Shown: positions 1 to 9,310, counted from the stretch's first letter. The stretch: DNA of 25,238 bases from Hondaea fermentalgiana (GCA_014084085.1 NPFB01000013.1:247721-272958), one strand, 5' to 3'. The notes: a model not told the origin generated them from the sequence alone. Translations and numbers: made by a program.

Positions 1-513
1 CCGCCGCTGGCCGCGCGGACGAGCGGGCGGCAAGGCGGCCCGCGACCTTGCCGGCACGTCGTACATGCCATTTAGATAGAGGTCATACCTTCGACGCGCG
101 CGCGTCCTTTCGCACGCACCGACACGCACTTTATCCACTGTGGCTCGCTTTTCACGCCACGGACCTTGCGCTGCGCCGCGACGCCGCGAAGCCGTCCATC
201 GATGCGATCGACTTCCGGGCGCACGGCGCTCCCGCCCGCCAGCTGCAGCGACAACGACGACGGCGGCGGCGACGAGGACGCAGTGCAGCTCGCCGCCACC
301 GGCAGGGCTCAAGGTCGCGAGCTCTGCCCCAGAACCCCAGCGCAGGCGGAAGATCGGTGAAGAGGAATGTGAATTATTGAATGGCAGAATGTGCGGCCAG
401 GACCACCCGTCGCCCCGGCGCGCAGACCGGCATCGCTCGCAGGCGCAGGGCGTCGACCGGCACGAGCACGAGCACGAGAGCGGGCGGGCGGGCGCCTGGG
501 CTAGGCGCGCAGG
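1..513. other. upstream region of the RNase T2 gene
   Basis: This GC-rich stretch precedes the RNase T2 exon. Several frames are open through it, but their translations are Arg/Ala/Gly-rich and look like products of base composition. An in-frame TAG lies at 502-504, just before the chosen ATG. A possible 3' splice site (gcgcag, ending at 512) also lies there, so an undetected upstream exon, for example one coding a signal peptide, cannot be excluded. I see no other gene. Confidence 0.5.
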
Positions 514-1584
514 ATGGGCGGCGGCGAGGCGCCGAGCGTGCCGGGGGACTTCGACTTTTACCTCTTGGCGCAGTCGTGGGCGGCCCACTTTTGCTGCCTC
601 AAGCCGTAAGTCAGGGCGCGGGCGAGCGGGCGAGTGGGAGAGCGGGCGGGAAAGCGGGGTAAGGGCGAGGGGGGAGGAGGCCTGAGGGCGTACGGGCCGG
701 CCGGAGAGCGCTGGTAGACGCGCGTCACATATACCTACCTGCGCGCGAAAGATTCTCATTCGATGGCCGGTTCACCTCTTTTCTTCTTCTTCTTCTTCTT
801 CGACACAAAAAAACACGCTCGCGGGACCATCGCTGCTCGGGCGAGACCACCCGTTTGCTGGGAAGGATCGACCGACCGTCGGGGAAGATTCATGCGCTGA
901 CTAACGAACGAACGCGTTGCGACCGCCGCATCTTGCATCGCATTGCGCCTTGCACACATTTTGCATCACATATCTTGTGGGGGCAATCATCGTCGTCAAC
1001 ATGACAGGGAACGATGTGCCACCGTGGAGGAGGCATGGTCCGGGTCAAAGCTGATGCTGCACGGCCTGTGGCCAGCGTACTTTAAGAAGCGGGCCGATGG
1101 CCGGTACCCAGCCGACTGCGAAGTGGCCATGAAGTACGACAAGGCTGTGATCCCGCCGCTCGCGCTCAAGATGGCGCCCAATTACCATGGAGGACTGGGC
1201 CGCCACGAATGGAGAAAGCACGGCACGTGCAGCGGCATGCCACCCAAACTGTATTTCGAAGAAGCACTGCGCACGATGCTCGCGATGCCCAAGACCCAGC
1301 AGGGAACGCCAGAAGTAATTTCACAGAACATTGGCGGAGAGGTCACCTCGACAGACCTTCGCCGAGCCTATGTGCGCGAAGTGGGCATCAAGGTCTCGGA
1401 CAAGTGTGTGCTCGAGGAGATCACTTCGTGCTGGGACAAGTCTGAGAAGCGCCATGGCGTGGAAAAGGTTGGCCAGCAGATTGACTGCCCTGACTACATC
1501 ATGCGTGGTTTCCGCAACAACTGCGACTCTGGCAAGTGCCACGGCCGAATCCGCATCCCCAAGGTGGGCCAGTGCGAGCTCTGA
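514..1584 (+). CDS. RNase T2 family ribonuclease (two exons, 514-605 and 1008-1584)
   Basis: Acid endoribonuclease of the T2 family, which cleaves single-stranded RNA through a 2',3'-cyclic phosphate, usually in the secretory or lysosomal compartment. Joining the exons gives 222 residues, close to the family norm. Exon 1 encodes the first core strand (FDFYLLAQSW, residues 13-22). Exon 2 encodes active-site block CAS I (LHGLWP, 48-53) and CAS II (HEWRKHGTC, 97-105), so the catalytic residues are predicted to be His49, Glu98 and His102. Cysteines at 27, 28, 34, 68 and 105 and the Cys-rich C-terminus fit the disulfide pattern. The splice joins AAGCC to G, completing a Pro codon and keeping the frame, and an upstream in-frame stop supports the ATG at 514. 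Oddly, this start gives no signal peptide, so either a further 5' exon exists or the enzyme is not secreted. Family assignment is firm; the 5' end is not. Confidence 0.88.
606..1007 (+). other. spliceosomal intron of the RNase T2 gene
   Basis: The donor GTAAGT starts at 606 and the acceptor ...GACAG ends at 1007, giving a 402-nt intron. Splicing here joins the first conserved T2 strand directly to the segment leading into the HGLWP motif, with the frame preserved. A TTC-repeat pyrimidine tract lies inside at about 778-801. It is the only intron I can define confidently in the window. Confidence 0.8.
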
Positions 1585-1969
1585 GCATCAGAATTTTGCT
1601 CATGCGCGAACGGCCGGTCGATCGGTCGAGAGAGCGAACGAACAAACAAACGTGCTAACAATTGAACGATTGAACAATTGATTGAAAGACTTTCCTGATG
1701 GCAATTATCTTGTTCTCACAGGTCGGCGGAATGCTCCAAGCCATTCTCAATTGTCTTCCTTTCTCCATCTCGACCTCCTTTTGTGCAGGTTAAATCTCTG
1801 TGTCTTTGCTATTTTTGCAAGAGATAAAAGAGAGAATGGAATCAACGCGTCGACAGTTCACATTTTATGCGTCCAGCGGTGCAGACAGTAGGTTTCATCA
1901 TCTGCATTTCCCGGGAGGAAGGAAGAGTACGAATCGTGAACAAAGAGTACAACTACGCTTCGAATTTTC
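1585..1969 (+). other. 3' flank of RNase T2, convergent with the DIX-ELMO gene
   Basis: The AT content rises after the RNase T2 stop, as expected for a 3' UTR and terminator region. Short open frames occur on both strands, but none resembles a protein I know. The convergent DIX-ELMO gene ends within the tandem array to the right. Confidence 0.5.
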
Positions 1970-2711
1970 AATGGGACAGTGTTACGCTTCGCGATCTCAT
2001 AAAAGGCGTCAATGTTGGGCGGTCTCTGCGACGGAATCGCAACGACCTGCTCCACAGTCGCGGCCCAAAGCAGCGCCGTCGTCATCCACGCTAGGACGCG
2101 CAGACTCAGCGAGACGCAGGCGTCACGAGCACGAACTACATCTGCGCTTCAGAAAGCAACTACAATAGGAGACAGTGTTACGCCTCGCGATCTCATAAAA
2201 GGCGTCAATGTTGGGCGGTCCCTGCGACAGAATCGCAAAGACCTGATCCACGGTCGCGGCCCAAAGCAGCGCCGTCGTCATCCACGCAAGGACGCGCAGC
2301 ACTCAGCGAGACGCAGGCGTCACGAGCACGAACTAATCTGCGCTTCAGAAAGGAACTACAATAGGAGACAGTGTTACGCCTCGCGATCTCATAAAAGGCG
2401 TCAACGTTGGGCGGTCTCTGCGACGGAATCGCAAAGATCTGATCCACGGTCGCGGCCCAAAGCAGCGCCGTCGTCATCCACGCTAGGACGCGCAGCATCA
2501 GCGAGACGCAGGCGCCACGAGCACGAACTAATTTGCACTTCAGAAAGGAACTACAATAGGAGACATTGTTCCGTCTTGCGATCTCATAAAAGGCGCCAAT
2601 GTTGGGCGGTCCCTGCGACAGAATCGCAAAGACCTGCTCCAAGCCGCGGCCTAACGCCGCTCCGTCGTCATCCACGCTAGGACGCGCAGCCTCGGCGAGA
2701 CGCAGCGTCAC
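1970..2711. repeat. 196-bp tandem array (about four units) copied from the end of the ELMO coding region
   Basis: A shared core (gatctcataaaaggcg) begins at 1993, 2189, 2385 and 2580, so the spacings are 196, 196 and 195 bp. Units are similar but not identical, with scattered substitutions and small indels, so this is an old tandem duplication rather than a simple assembly stutter. The rightmost unit carries the end of the ELMO domain of the minus-strand gene. The other units extend leftwards and supply the gene's current C-terminus. Because 196 is not a multiple of three, each full-length unit shifts the reading frame unless compensated. Confidence 0.88.
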
Positions 2712-4148
2712 AGACACGAGCTCGTAGTAGGCCCCAGCACCCATATCAAAGAGCGGCCAGTAAGGTCGCTCCGCGCCGAGAAAAGCACCGCTACGCAAAC
2801 CAAACTGGTCAGCAAAGTGAGTGTTGATCTGACCCACTGACGGAGCCACGGGCAATCGCGCGTTATCGATGACGCCCCGATTGTGCTCGAGGTGATACGC
2901 GAGACAGTAGAGGCCGAGCATGCCGTTTCGGGAGAGAAATGCACGGTCGCGAGAAGGATCTTCCTTGGCAAAGCCCAAAAGGCGCCATTGCGGGCCGGCT
3001 CGTTGGAAGCGCTGCTTGGGGAAACATGATTTCCAGCTCGTCTGGAGCAAATCAATATGCTCACGGTTCTCGCTGTCAAAAGTTTCTCGGAGTTTGCGCG
3101 CGAGGTTTTCGAGAGCGCCCTTTTGCTGCGTCGTTGGCGTGCCCTCCTTGCCGCCTGACCACGACATGGCGGCTGCCTGGGCAGACTTTTTCAAAAAGCT
3201 AAACGTACTGCTACCGAGGGCAGCGGCACTGCTGCTGCTGCTGGCAAAACCACCAAAATAGCCGCGATCGCCCGACCCAGCTCTTGCATGTGTCTGCGAA
3301 TGGGCGCCTTGGTCTTGATGTTGTTCATGTTGGCGCGCTTGATGACGTTGGTGTCTATGGGCGTGATGCCGACTTGCTTGGCTGCTGGAATCCTGCCTGC
3401 GCGTATTATCGTTGTCCTCGTCGGAGGAGGATTCTGACGAGTCTCCAGATGATGATGAACTATCATCGCCTTCGGACGATTCCCCTCCTGAGGACGCGCT
3501 AAAGGGATCTGACCCGGATGGCTGTGCAGAAGAGCTTGCCCCAGCAAAGAAAGCGTCAAATTCGTCATCTGCGGCAGGCGCGGAAGCGTCAGCATTGCTT
3601 CCGCCGTCAAAAGATGAGGAGACATGCATTGTTACCGGTGGCGGTGCTGCTGGTGATGGTTCTTGTGGCTTTGGCGGCGGGGCGGATGATTCTAGCGCCT
3701 CTTGGCGGCTGCCGCTGTCAAGGAAGTCGTAGTCGTCGCCCGCGTGGCCAGCGCCCGTTTCCAAGGCACGGGCGTGGGCTGTTTCATAAAAGTCAAAGGT
3801 GTCTCCAGCTTCGACGACGTCTTGACCTTGAAAGAAATCAGGTTCCTGGTCATCATCAGCGAAATTAATGGGCAGCGCACGAATGTGGGGCGGTCCACCG
3901 TCCGCGCTTCGCGGTATTTCCTGGTCATCACGAACAAGATCTTGCCACGCAAAAGCGGTGCTTGCGACGCCTGGGATCCTGACCTTGGCGCGAAAGTGAA
4001 ACTCGCCGCGCTCGGGGAAGCTCTTTCGAAGCGCCTTGAGCGTCAGATCGGTGCCTTCGTATCTAAAGGCGGCGACCTCGCGTCGGCCCTGGGCAAGCTC
4101 GCCCTCGACGGGGTCAAGCGCCGAGTTAACCTCGTACAGCACGATCAT
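2205..4148 (-). CDS. DIX-like plus ELMO domain protein
   Basis: Not assignable to a named gene. The first in-frame ATG is at 4148, giving 647 residues; the frame stays open upstream but contains no ATG. Residues 1-94 look like a DIX domain: a beta strand (MIVLYEV), a Leu-Thr-Leu helix segment followed by an RGEFHF strand (35-52), then FAWQDLVRDD and a Pro (66-79), the pattern seen in Dishevelled/Axin and plant SOSEKI DIX domains. Residues 95-345 are a disordered linker with acidic Ser/Asp runs, FD-rich patches (DDEFDAFF, 194-201) and a His/Gln tract. Residues 362-528 look like an ELMO domain (WRLLGF, DP..D, GMLGL, then a YWPLFDMGAGAYYEL block). About the last 167 residues are encoded in the 196-bp array, so the C-terminus contains a duplicated piece of the domain followed by frame-shifted sequence. 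DIX domains self-polymerise; ELMO domains act on small-GTPase regulation (DOCK/Rac or Arf GAP). A signalling or polarity scaffold is inference. An unrecognised 3' intron could change the C-terminus. Confidence 0.72.
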   Translation of the reverse strand: MIVLYEVNSALDPVEGELAQGRREVAAFRYEGTDLTLKALRKSFPERGEFHFRAKVRIPGVASTAFAWQDLVRDDQEIPRSADGGPPHIRALPINFADDDQEPDFFQGQDVVEAGDTFDFYETAHARALETGAGHAGDDYDFLDSGSRQEALESSAPPPKPQEPSPAAPPPVTMHVSSSFDGGSNADASAPAADDEFDAFFAGASSSAQPSGSDPFSASSGGESSEGDDSSSSSGDSSESSSDEDNDNTRRQDSSSQASRHHAHRHQRHQARQHEQHQDQGAHSQTHARAGSGDRGYFGGFASSSSSAAALGSSTFSFLKKSAQAAAMSWSGGKEGTPTTQQKGALENLARKLRETFDSENREHIDLLQTSWKSCFPKQRFQRAGPQWRLLGFAKEDPSRDRAFLSRNGMLGLYCLAYHLEHNRGVIDNARLPVAPSVGQINTHFADQFGLRSGAFLGAERPYWPLFDMGAGAYYELVSVTLRLAEAARPSVDDDGAALGRGLEQVFAILSQGPPNIGAFYEIARRNNVSYCSSFLKCKLVRARGACVSLMLRVLAWMTTALLWAATVDQIFAIPSQRPPNVDAFYEIARRNTVSYCSSFLKRRLVRARDACVSLSAARPCVDDDGAALGRDRGSGLCDSVAGTAQH

Positions 4149-4624
4149 GGCGTTTACTCTTTCCCTTTTCACCTCGAGCAAGGCGTCCGAGACCCCTGAT
4201 AGCGAGAAATAGCTATCGAGGAAGCGCGAGCCTACGGTCGCGCTGGCGCTGTCCACGCCCGAGCGTCGGTGCTGAGTCTTTCTAGTCTGTCTTCTCCTGA
4301 AGGCCAGGGCAATCGGCCGAAGGCATGAAAAAAGAAGAAGAAGCAGAAGAAGAAAAAGAGGCGGTGGCGCAGCAAGGTTCGCTCACGTGCCATAGCGCTC
4401 GCTGACGGGCTGCTGGCGGGACTGGCTGGTGGCAGACTCGCGAGGTCCCGGTTCGCGGCGCGCGCAAAGACCGTCCGGGTGGCTGGGTGGCGCAGGGGGC
4501 GCGAGGGCGCGGAGCAGGGCGCCGGGTTTGCTCTTTGTGGAGTCTGTACTCGCTCTCCGGAAGGAGAGTACCTGCTTGAAGCAGTCGGAGGAGAGGGAGC
4601 ACATTCACGTCCTCGCTCGACAAG
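4149..4624. promoter_or_regulatory. shared intergenic region between divergent DIX-ELMO and DDX49 genes
   Basis: This 476-bp segment separates two divergent start codons, so it must hold both promoters and 5' leaders. It contains a GAA-rich purine tract at about 4325-4362. The minus-strand open frames across it (for example 4282-4842) are antisense to the helicase start and have low-complexity Phe/Ser-rich translations, so I do not call them. No specific promoter motif is recognisable. Confidence 0.5.
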
Positions 4625-6418
4625 ATGGTCAAGACCAAGACGAAGAACGCGGAGCGTCTGGCCACGCAGCAGGACCAAGGGGAAGGCGACACTGCCAAGA
4701 TCAAGGACGAGACGTCTTCGTTGGCCTCCTCGTCGTCGTCATCTTCTTCGGATAGCGAGGATGAGGCCGAGGAGGTGATGTCAGCCTCGGTGTCGCTCTT
4801 CAGCAAGAAGAAGAAGAAGAAGAAGAAGAACGATGGCAGCAAAACGAAGGGCCAAAAGGAAAGGCGATCTCATGCAAAAGAAGCAGAAAGCGAGAGCGAC
4901 AACGAGGCCGAATCAACCGTGGTCCGACTGGAGGACCTCGAAAAAGGAGAGGAGGGGGTTGAAGCGTGGAGCTTTGAGAAGCTGGGCCTGAGCAAGTGGA
5001 CATGTGACGCTTGCCAAAGCCTTGGCATGCTCGTTCCTACAGCTGTGCAAAGAGCGTGCATTCCCGCGACGCTGGCTGGCAAGAACATTATCGGCAGCGC
5101 CCCCACGGGCAGTGGTAAGACGGCAGCATTTGCGCTTCCTATCCTGGACCGGCTGGCGCGAGACATGTATGGCGTGTTTGCGGTGGTGGTGACTCCAACC
5201 CGAGAGCTCGCGTTTCAGATTGGCGACCAATTCAGTGCGCTAGGGGCTGCAATTCGTCTGCGGTGCGCCGTGGTCGTCGGTGGCACGAGCCAGGTCGAGG
5301 AGGCGACGAAGCTTGCCCGACGTCCGCACATCATCGTGGCGACTCCGGGGCGACTGGGCTCGCATTTGCGCGGAGCGGACCCGCCAAAGCTAAACCATGT
5401 GGCCTTTCTCGTCCTGGATGAGGCGGATCGCTTGATCGACCCAGGCTTTGCCCGCGATTTAGCATCATTATTTCGTGCGTTGCCCGAGGAGCGACAAACC
5501 TTGCTATACTCTGCCACAATTACCGAGGAGCTCAAGCAAGCGAAACGGGCAACAAAGGGCAAGCGCGGGCTCTTTGAATTTGCCATGGGCCGGCCGGAAA
5601 TGACGCCCGAAGGCCTCGACGAACGATACTTGCTTGTGCCGCAGCAGATAAAATTGGCCTATTTGGCATACCTCGTGCGGCGCCTTGGGCCGGTGCAGCT
5701 CGAAGGCCCGCTGCGACCGAGCGCAGAGCTTGCGCGAAAGCGTATCAAGGGCCGATCTCGGCCGGGGGGTGCAAGCAGTAGGAAACGTCGGCACGAAGGC
5801 GGGGATGTGGAGGGAACGATCTCGGAGGAGGACAAGGCTGCAATCGCGAGCCTGGATCTCGTAACGTCTCGTTCGGAGCCAGGGTTTGAGCGTTCTCGGG
5901 CCAAGTTGCTGATTATCTTTGTATCGTCGTGCCAGTCATGTCAGTCCGTGGGGCAAACGCTGGAGGAGCTGGGGTTGTCTTGCTCGATTTTGCATTCGGG
6001 TCTCTCTCAGAACCAGCGCATGGGCGCCCTCAACAAGTTTCGACAGCGAGTGAGCACTGTGCTGGTGGCCACAGACGTTGCTTCGCGTGGCTTGGACATT
6101 CCGCAGGTGGACCTTGTAATCAACTATGATGTGCCGCGTTCGGCGGAGGACTACATTCACCGCGTGGGTCGCACAGCCCGTGCCGGCCGCGCGGGTCTCT
6201 CGGTGACGCTAGTCACGCAGTATGAGGTAAAGTTGGTGCTGGCGGTCGAGGAGCGCACGGGTGTAAAAATGCGGGAGCTCCCGGACGTTGACGAGGAAAA
6301 GGATGTGCTGGTCCTTTTGACGCGCGTCACGAATGCTGCTAAGCAGGCTCGATTGCAAATCGCGGACTCGGGCGTCGACGAGGAGATTCGGGCGCGCCGC
6401 AAGCAGCGTCGACGATAA
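4625..6418 (+). CDS. DDX49: DEAD-box RNA helicase, DDX49/Dbp8 type
   Basis: ATP-dependent RNA helicase; its orthologues act in the nucleolus in 40S (18S rRNA) ribosomal subunit maturation. Of 597 residues, the first ~110 are a disordered tail with Ser/Asp runs and an eight-Lys tract (61-68). The core follows: a Q-motif region (WSFEKLGLS, 115-123; PTAVQ, 138-142), Walker A APTGSGKT (159-166), PTREL (191-195), TPGR (240-243), DEAD (265-268), SAT (296-298), the second RecA domain from ~427 with ATDVASRGLD (482-491), and HRVGRTARAG (512-521). The LVTQYEVKLVLAVEE block (529-543) is typical of DDX49/Dbp8, and distinguishes it from other DEAD-box families. A basic insertion of about 70 residues (~355-426, with KRKRR-like runs) sits between the two RecA domains, where Dbp8 proteins have only a short linker. 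All catalytic motifs are intact and the frame is intronless. Confidence 0.93.
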   Translation: MVKTKTKNAERLATQQDQGEGDTAKIKDETSSLASSSSSSSSDSEDEAEEVMSASVSLFSKKKKKKKKNDGSKTKGQKERRSHAKEAESESDNEAESTVVRLEDLEKGEEGVEAWSFEKLGLSKWTCDACQSLGMLVPTAVQRACIPATLAGKNIIGSAPTGSGKTAAFALPILDRLARDMYGVFAVVVTPTRELAFQIGDQFSALGAAIRLRCAVVVGGTSQVEEATKLARRPHIIVATPGRLGSHLRGADPPKLNHVAFLVLDEADRLIDPGFARDLASLFRALPEERQTLLYSATITEELKQAKRATKGKRGLFEFAMGRPEMTPEGLDERYLLVPQQIKLAYLAYLVRRLGPVQLEGPLRPSAELARKRIKGRSRPGGASSRKRRHEGGDVEGTISEEDKAAIASLDLVTSRSEPGFERSRAKLLIIFVSSCQSCQSVGQTLEELGLSCSILHSGLSQNQRMGALNKFRQRVSTVLVATDVASRGLDIPQVDLVINYDVPRSAEDYIHRVGRTARAGRAGLSVTLVTQYEVKLVLAVEERTGVKMRELPDVDEEKDVLVLLTRVTNAAKQARLQIADSGVDEEIRARRKQRRR

Positions 6419-8230
6419 CTTTCAGGGGACGACACGTTCCGTTGTGCGTGCGTGTACGGCGTGAAAAAACAAATTTCTCTGCTCAACCTTGGGCAACTAC
6501 AAGGGAGAAAAGAACTCACGTGCGCTCACGCACACCCCCGCACACAATGGAGCACCGTATATGTAGCAGGATTGTAAAAGAAAGAAAGAAATGACAGGAG
6601 TAACAACAATTCGCCAGGCTGATGGGTCCGGGCCGCGGCAGTGGTCGCCAGCACTTTTATACTTTGTCTAGGAAGGAAGCTGTCAGAGAATGTTGAAACT
6701 GCAGCGGCAGCTTTGGCCGGGCACGCGAAAAGAGAGAGAGATTGCGACAGGGTTTGCACGCCACAGCCACTGGAAGCACGTTAGCATGCCGCCCAGCACG
6801 CCAGGCTTCTTCCTCCTTCACCCAGGCGTGACAGTAAAGTGTTTGAGCTAGAGCAGTGCGGCGCTGAGGCAGGCAAAGCCCGACTTTGGGCTCGCACCGA
6901 ACTTTTTCGACGATGGCGAGGTTTGGTGCAGAATGCCGAAAAGGGCTGGTCGGGGACTAGCTCTGGTCAGGTGAAGGAGTCCGGCTTGTTGTTGGCTGCA
7001 GGACGTCAAAGCTCATGCAAACGAGAGAGATGAAAGGTAGGTGGATGAAGCGGAATCGGGGTTGGAGCGAGTTGCGATGCGATTACTTCCGCACCCGCGC
7101 CGGCGTGGAAGGCCGTGGTGATTTGCGAATGAAAGGACCAACGGATGGCGACGATTGGCGCTTGCGGCAGTGACAGGCGAACGCTCTAGCGCGAGGCTAT
7201 GCTCGCTTCCACTTGGCTGGTCTGCGTTCATGCATTCGCTCGTTGTGCGCTGTCGTTCTCGCTCTCGCGCGTTGAGCATGCGGAGCTCAGCGGTGCGGCA
7301 GCGCGGTGCAGGAGACCACTACCGAGACTCGGCAATTGAAGTCCTCCCGAGAAGCGGAGTCGACAGCGCCCCGCGGCCCGCACCCAGGAGGAGGTCGCCT
7401 CGGCCTCGCCGCGGACCACATTTTCATGCTCCGTAGCTGTGGTGCCCGGCCCTTTCAGGAAGCCGCCATAAATTTTCGATGAGGCGGTGTGGGAGAGCGT
7501 CGGTTTTGTAGCCATGCTGTAGGCTCCACTAGAACCGGTATTCCCGAACCCACAGCGGGGTCTGGCGAGGCCCGGACCTCAGGTGTGGGTGTCGTTTCAA
7601 AGGCTGAGCGGCTCGAATGACTGGAGTTGCCTAGAGCCACCAGAGTTGCCAGCCAGTCGTCTAGCAGCAGCCTGGCAGGTGCTCGTCACCATCCCGCCAG
7701 GGTTGGATTGGCTGGGTCCGTGCTGATTTGGCGCGTGCTCGAGCCCCGCCCACGACGCCAGCACATTGGTCGCCGTCGGCGACAGCGACGTTGCCTCGTC
7801 GAGCCAGGCCAGGCCAGGCCAGGCTACTTTGGAGATGACACCTCTGAGGAGAGGAAAAAGACTTGGCCACTTGGCAAGTCTCATTCCAAGAAAGTCATGC
7901 AACTTTAGCAAGTTGCTCAAAAGTAGCATTATCATCGCCCTGGTGTGCTACCAGAGGCAGGCAAAAGCTTGCAGATTGCGCGCTAACGAAGCACCACATC
8001 CAGGCGTAGGCTGCAAAAGGCTGGACTATCGGAGCTGGCTTGCACTTTTTTTTGCTTTTTCCTCTGGCTGGCGTCGCGAAAAGCTCGATTGCGCGGCCGT
8101 CGCTCTTTGCAACTGTAGGAGGGGCAACAAAAGAATTTCCTGATCAAATTTGTTGTCGCGTCGCAGAAATAATGTTGCGGGTTACCATGGCATCGCATGT
8201 CGCACGGCATCGCATCGCGGCGTGGCTTCA
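6419..8230. other. intergenic region, no gene recognised
   Basis: About 1.8 kb follow the helicase stop. Open frames here are short (under about 115 codons), occur on both strands and have no recognisable motif. The segment contains a short GAAA run near 6574-6590 and a GCCAG pentamer run near 7803-7822. I see no tRNA, rRNA or transposon hallmark. Confidence 0.5.
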
Positions 8231-8233
8231 TAG

Positions 8234-8404
8234 CCGCTCTGGCCGCTGGACAAGATCCGAGGCCGACTCGCCGTTGGTCTTGATATTGAACGAGTGGCCG
8301 AAGAACACACGCAGCAGCTGCAGCGGCAGCAGATGGCCGAAGAACAAATGCAGCAGTTGCAGTCTGCCTCTGCTGCTGGCGACCGGACCGGCCGCCTTTC
8401 ATAA
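8234..8404 (+). pseudogene. possible isolated exon or gene remnant with a Gln-rich coiled-coil-like peptide
   Basis: A frame without its own upstream ATG runs from a possible acceptor (ttcatag, ending 8233) to a TAA at 8402-8404, encoding 56 residues. The middle reads VAEEHTQQLQRQQ followed by MAEEQMQQLQ. This is an imperfect in-frame duplication of about 36 bp (roughly 8296-8365), exactly twelve codons. The Glu/Gln/Leu composition differs from the Arg/Ala noise of nearby frames. I cannot find partner exons, so this may be a decayed gene fragment or chance CAG-rich sequence. Confidence 0.25.
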
Positions 8405-8578
8405 AGGTTGCACGGGCTAAAGATCGCGAAGCCTGGCGTGGCCTCTAGCCACAGCTGGCATGGGTATCGCATCGCATCGAAATGATCGACAATCAAGAAG
8501 ATTTTGACGTCTTGCAGTTCGGATCGTGCCTAAGCGACTTGCCTCAAACCCAAACTTGAAAGCGGCAAAGTCATCGCT

Positions 8579-8580
<2 letters not shown>

Positions 8581-8612
<32 letters not shown>
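8581..8612. repeat. (GA)16 microsatellite
   Basis: A perfect dinucleotide run of 16 GA units lies in the gene-poor region. Confidence 0.97.
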
Positions 8613-8617
<5 letters not shown>

Positions 8618-8746
8618 CCTCTAATTGTCTGGGTGAAAGCGAGAGATGCCTGACAAAGGCGGCGTCGCAAGTGCGGTAGGGCCTGACGTTAATCCCCGCT
8701 GTTTCGTCTCCTTCTTCTTCCTCGGACAGTCTACGCGCGTCCTGTT

Positions 8747-8782
8747 GGGCTGGCTGGCTGGCTGGCCGGCTGGCTGGCTGCC
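8747..8782. repeat. GGCT tetranucleotide repeat
   Basis: A run of GGCT units with one interruption (ccggct). A second, broken GGCT cluster occurs at about 9183-9232. Confidence 0.9.
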
Positions 8783-9310
8783 AGGTCATGTCCCTCGCGT
8801 ACCAAATCTCTCGGACAGGCAAGAGATCTGTGGCCGATTTTGCCTTGCTTTTCCGTATTTGTTTCGGGCAAGTGAGGAAACTTGACTTTTCTGCAGAGTG
8901 GGTCGGTCAAGGCGGAGCGGAGCGGAGCCGGGTGGGCGGAGGGACGGACAAACGGGCGAGGAAGCTTGCCTGGTGTTTGCCTTCGCGTTCGCCTCGCTGT
9001 CATGTGCGCGGCGCGGCGCGGCAGAGGCGCGATTGCGAACGGTGACTGGTCCGAGCCCTTTTCTGCAGGCCAGGCACTGCCAGGCATCCAGGCATCCGGG
9101 CACCCAGGCCTGACCCAAAGATGCACCCACCCACCCACCCACTCTCGCCACCCAACAATTGGCACGCCACCCAACAATGCCACCTGGCTGGCCATCGTGG
9201 CTGACTGGCTTGCGGGCTGGCTGGCTGGCTGCCGCCCTTATCCATCGAGCAAGATTCCCTGGTCATGCTTGCTTCGCTTGCTTTCTTTTTGTCGAGGGAA
9301 AGTACTCCCT

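Noticed and set aside
2012..2680. 222-codon plus-strand open frame across the tandem array
   Set aside because: It is antisense to the DIX-ELMO gene and its internal repeats simply reflect the 196-bp units. No independent motif.
1970..2711. CRISPR-like or satellite array
   Set aside because: Units are about 196 bp, contiguous without unique spacers, and homologous to the adjacent ELMO coding sequence, so this is a tandem duplication.
4149..4256. N-terminal extension of the DIX-ELMO protein to 4256
   Set aside because: The codon at 4256 is GTG and no ATG occurs until 4148, where the DIX-like strand starts; non-ATG starts are not expected here.
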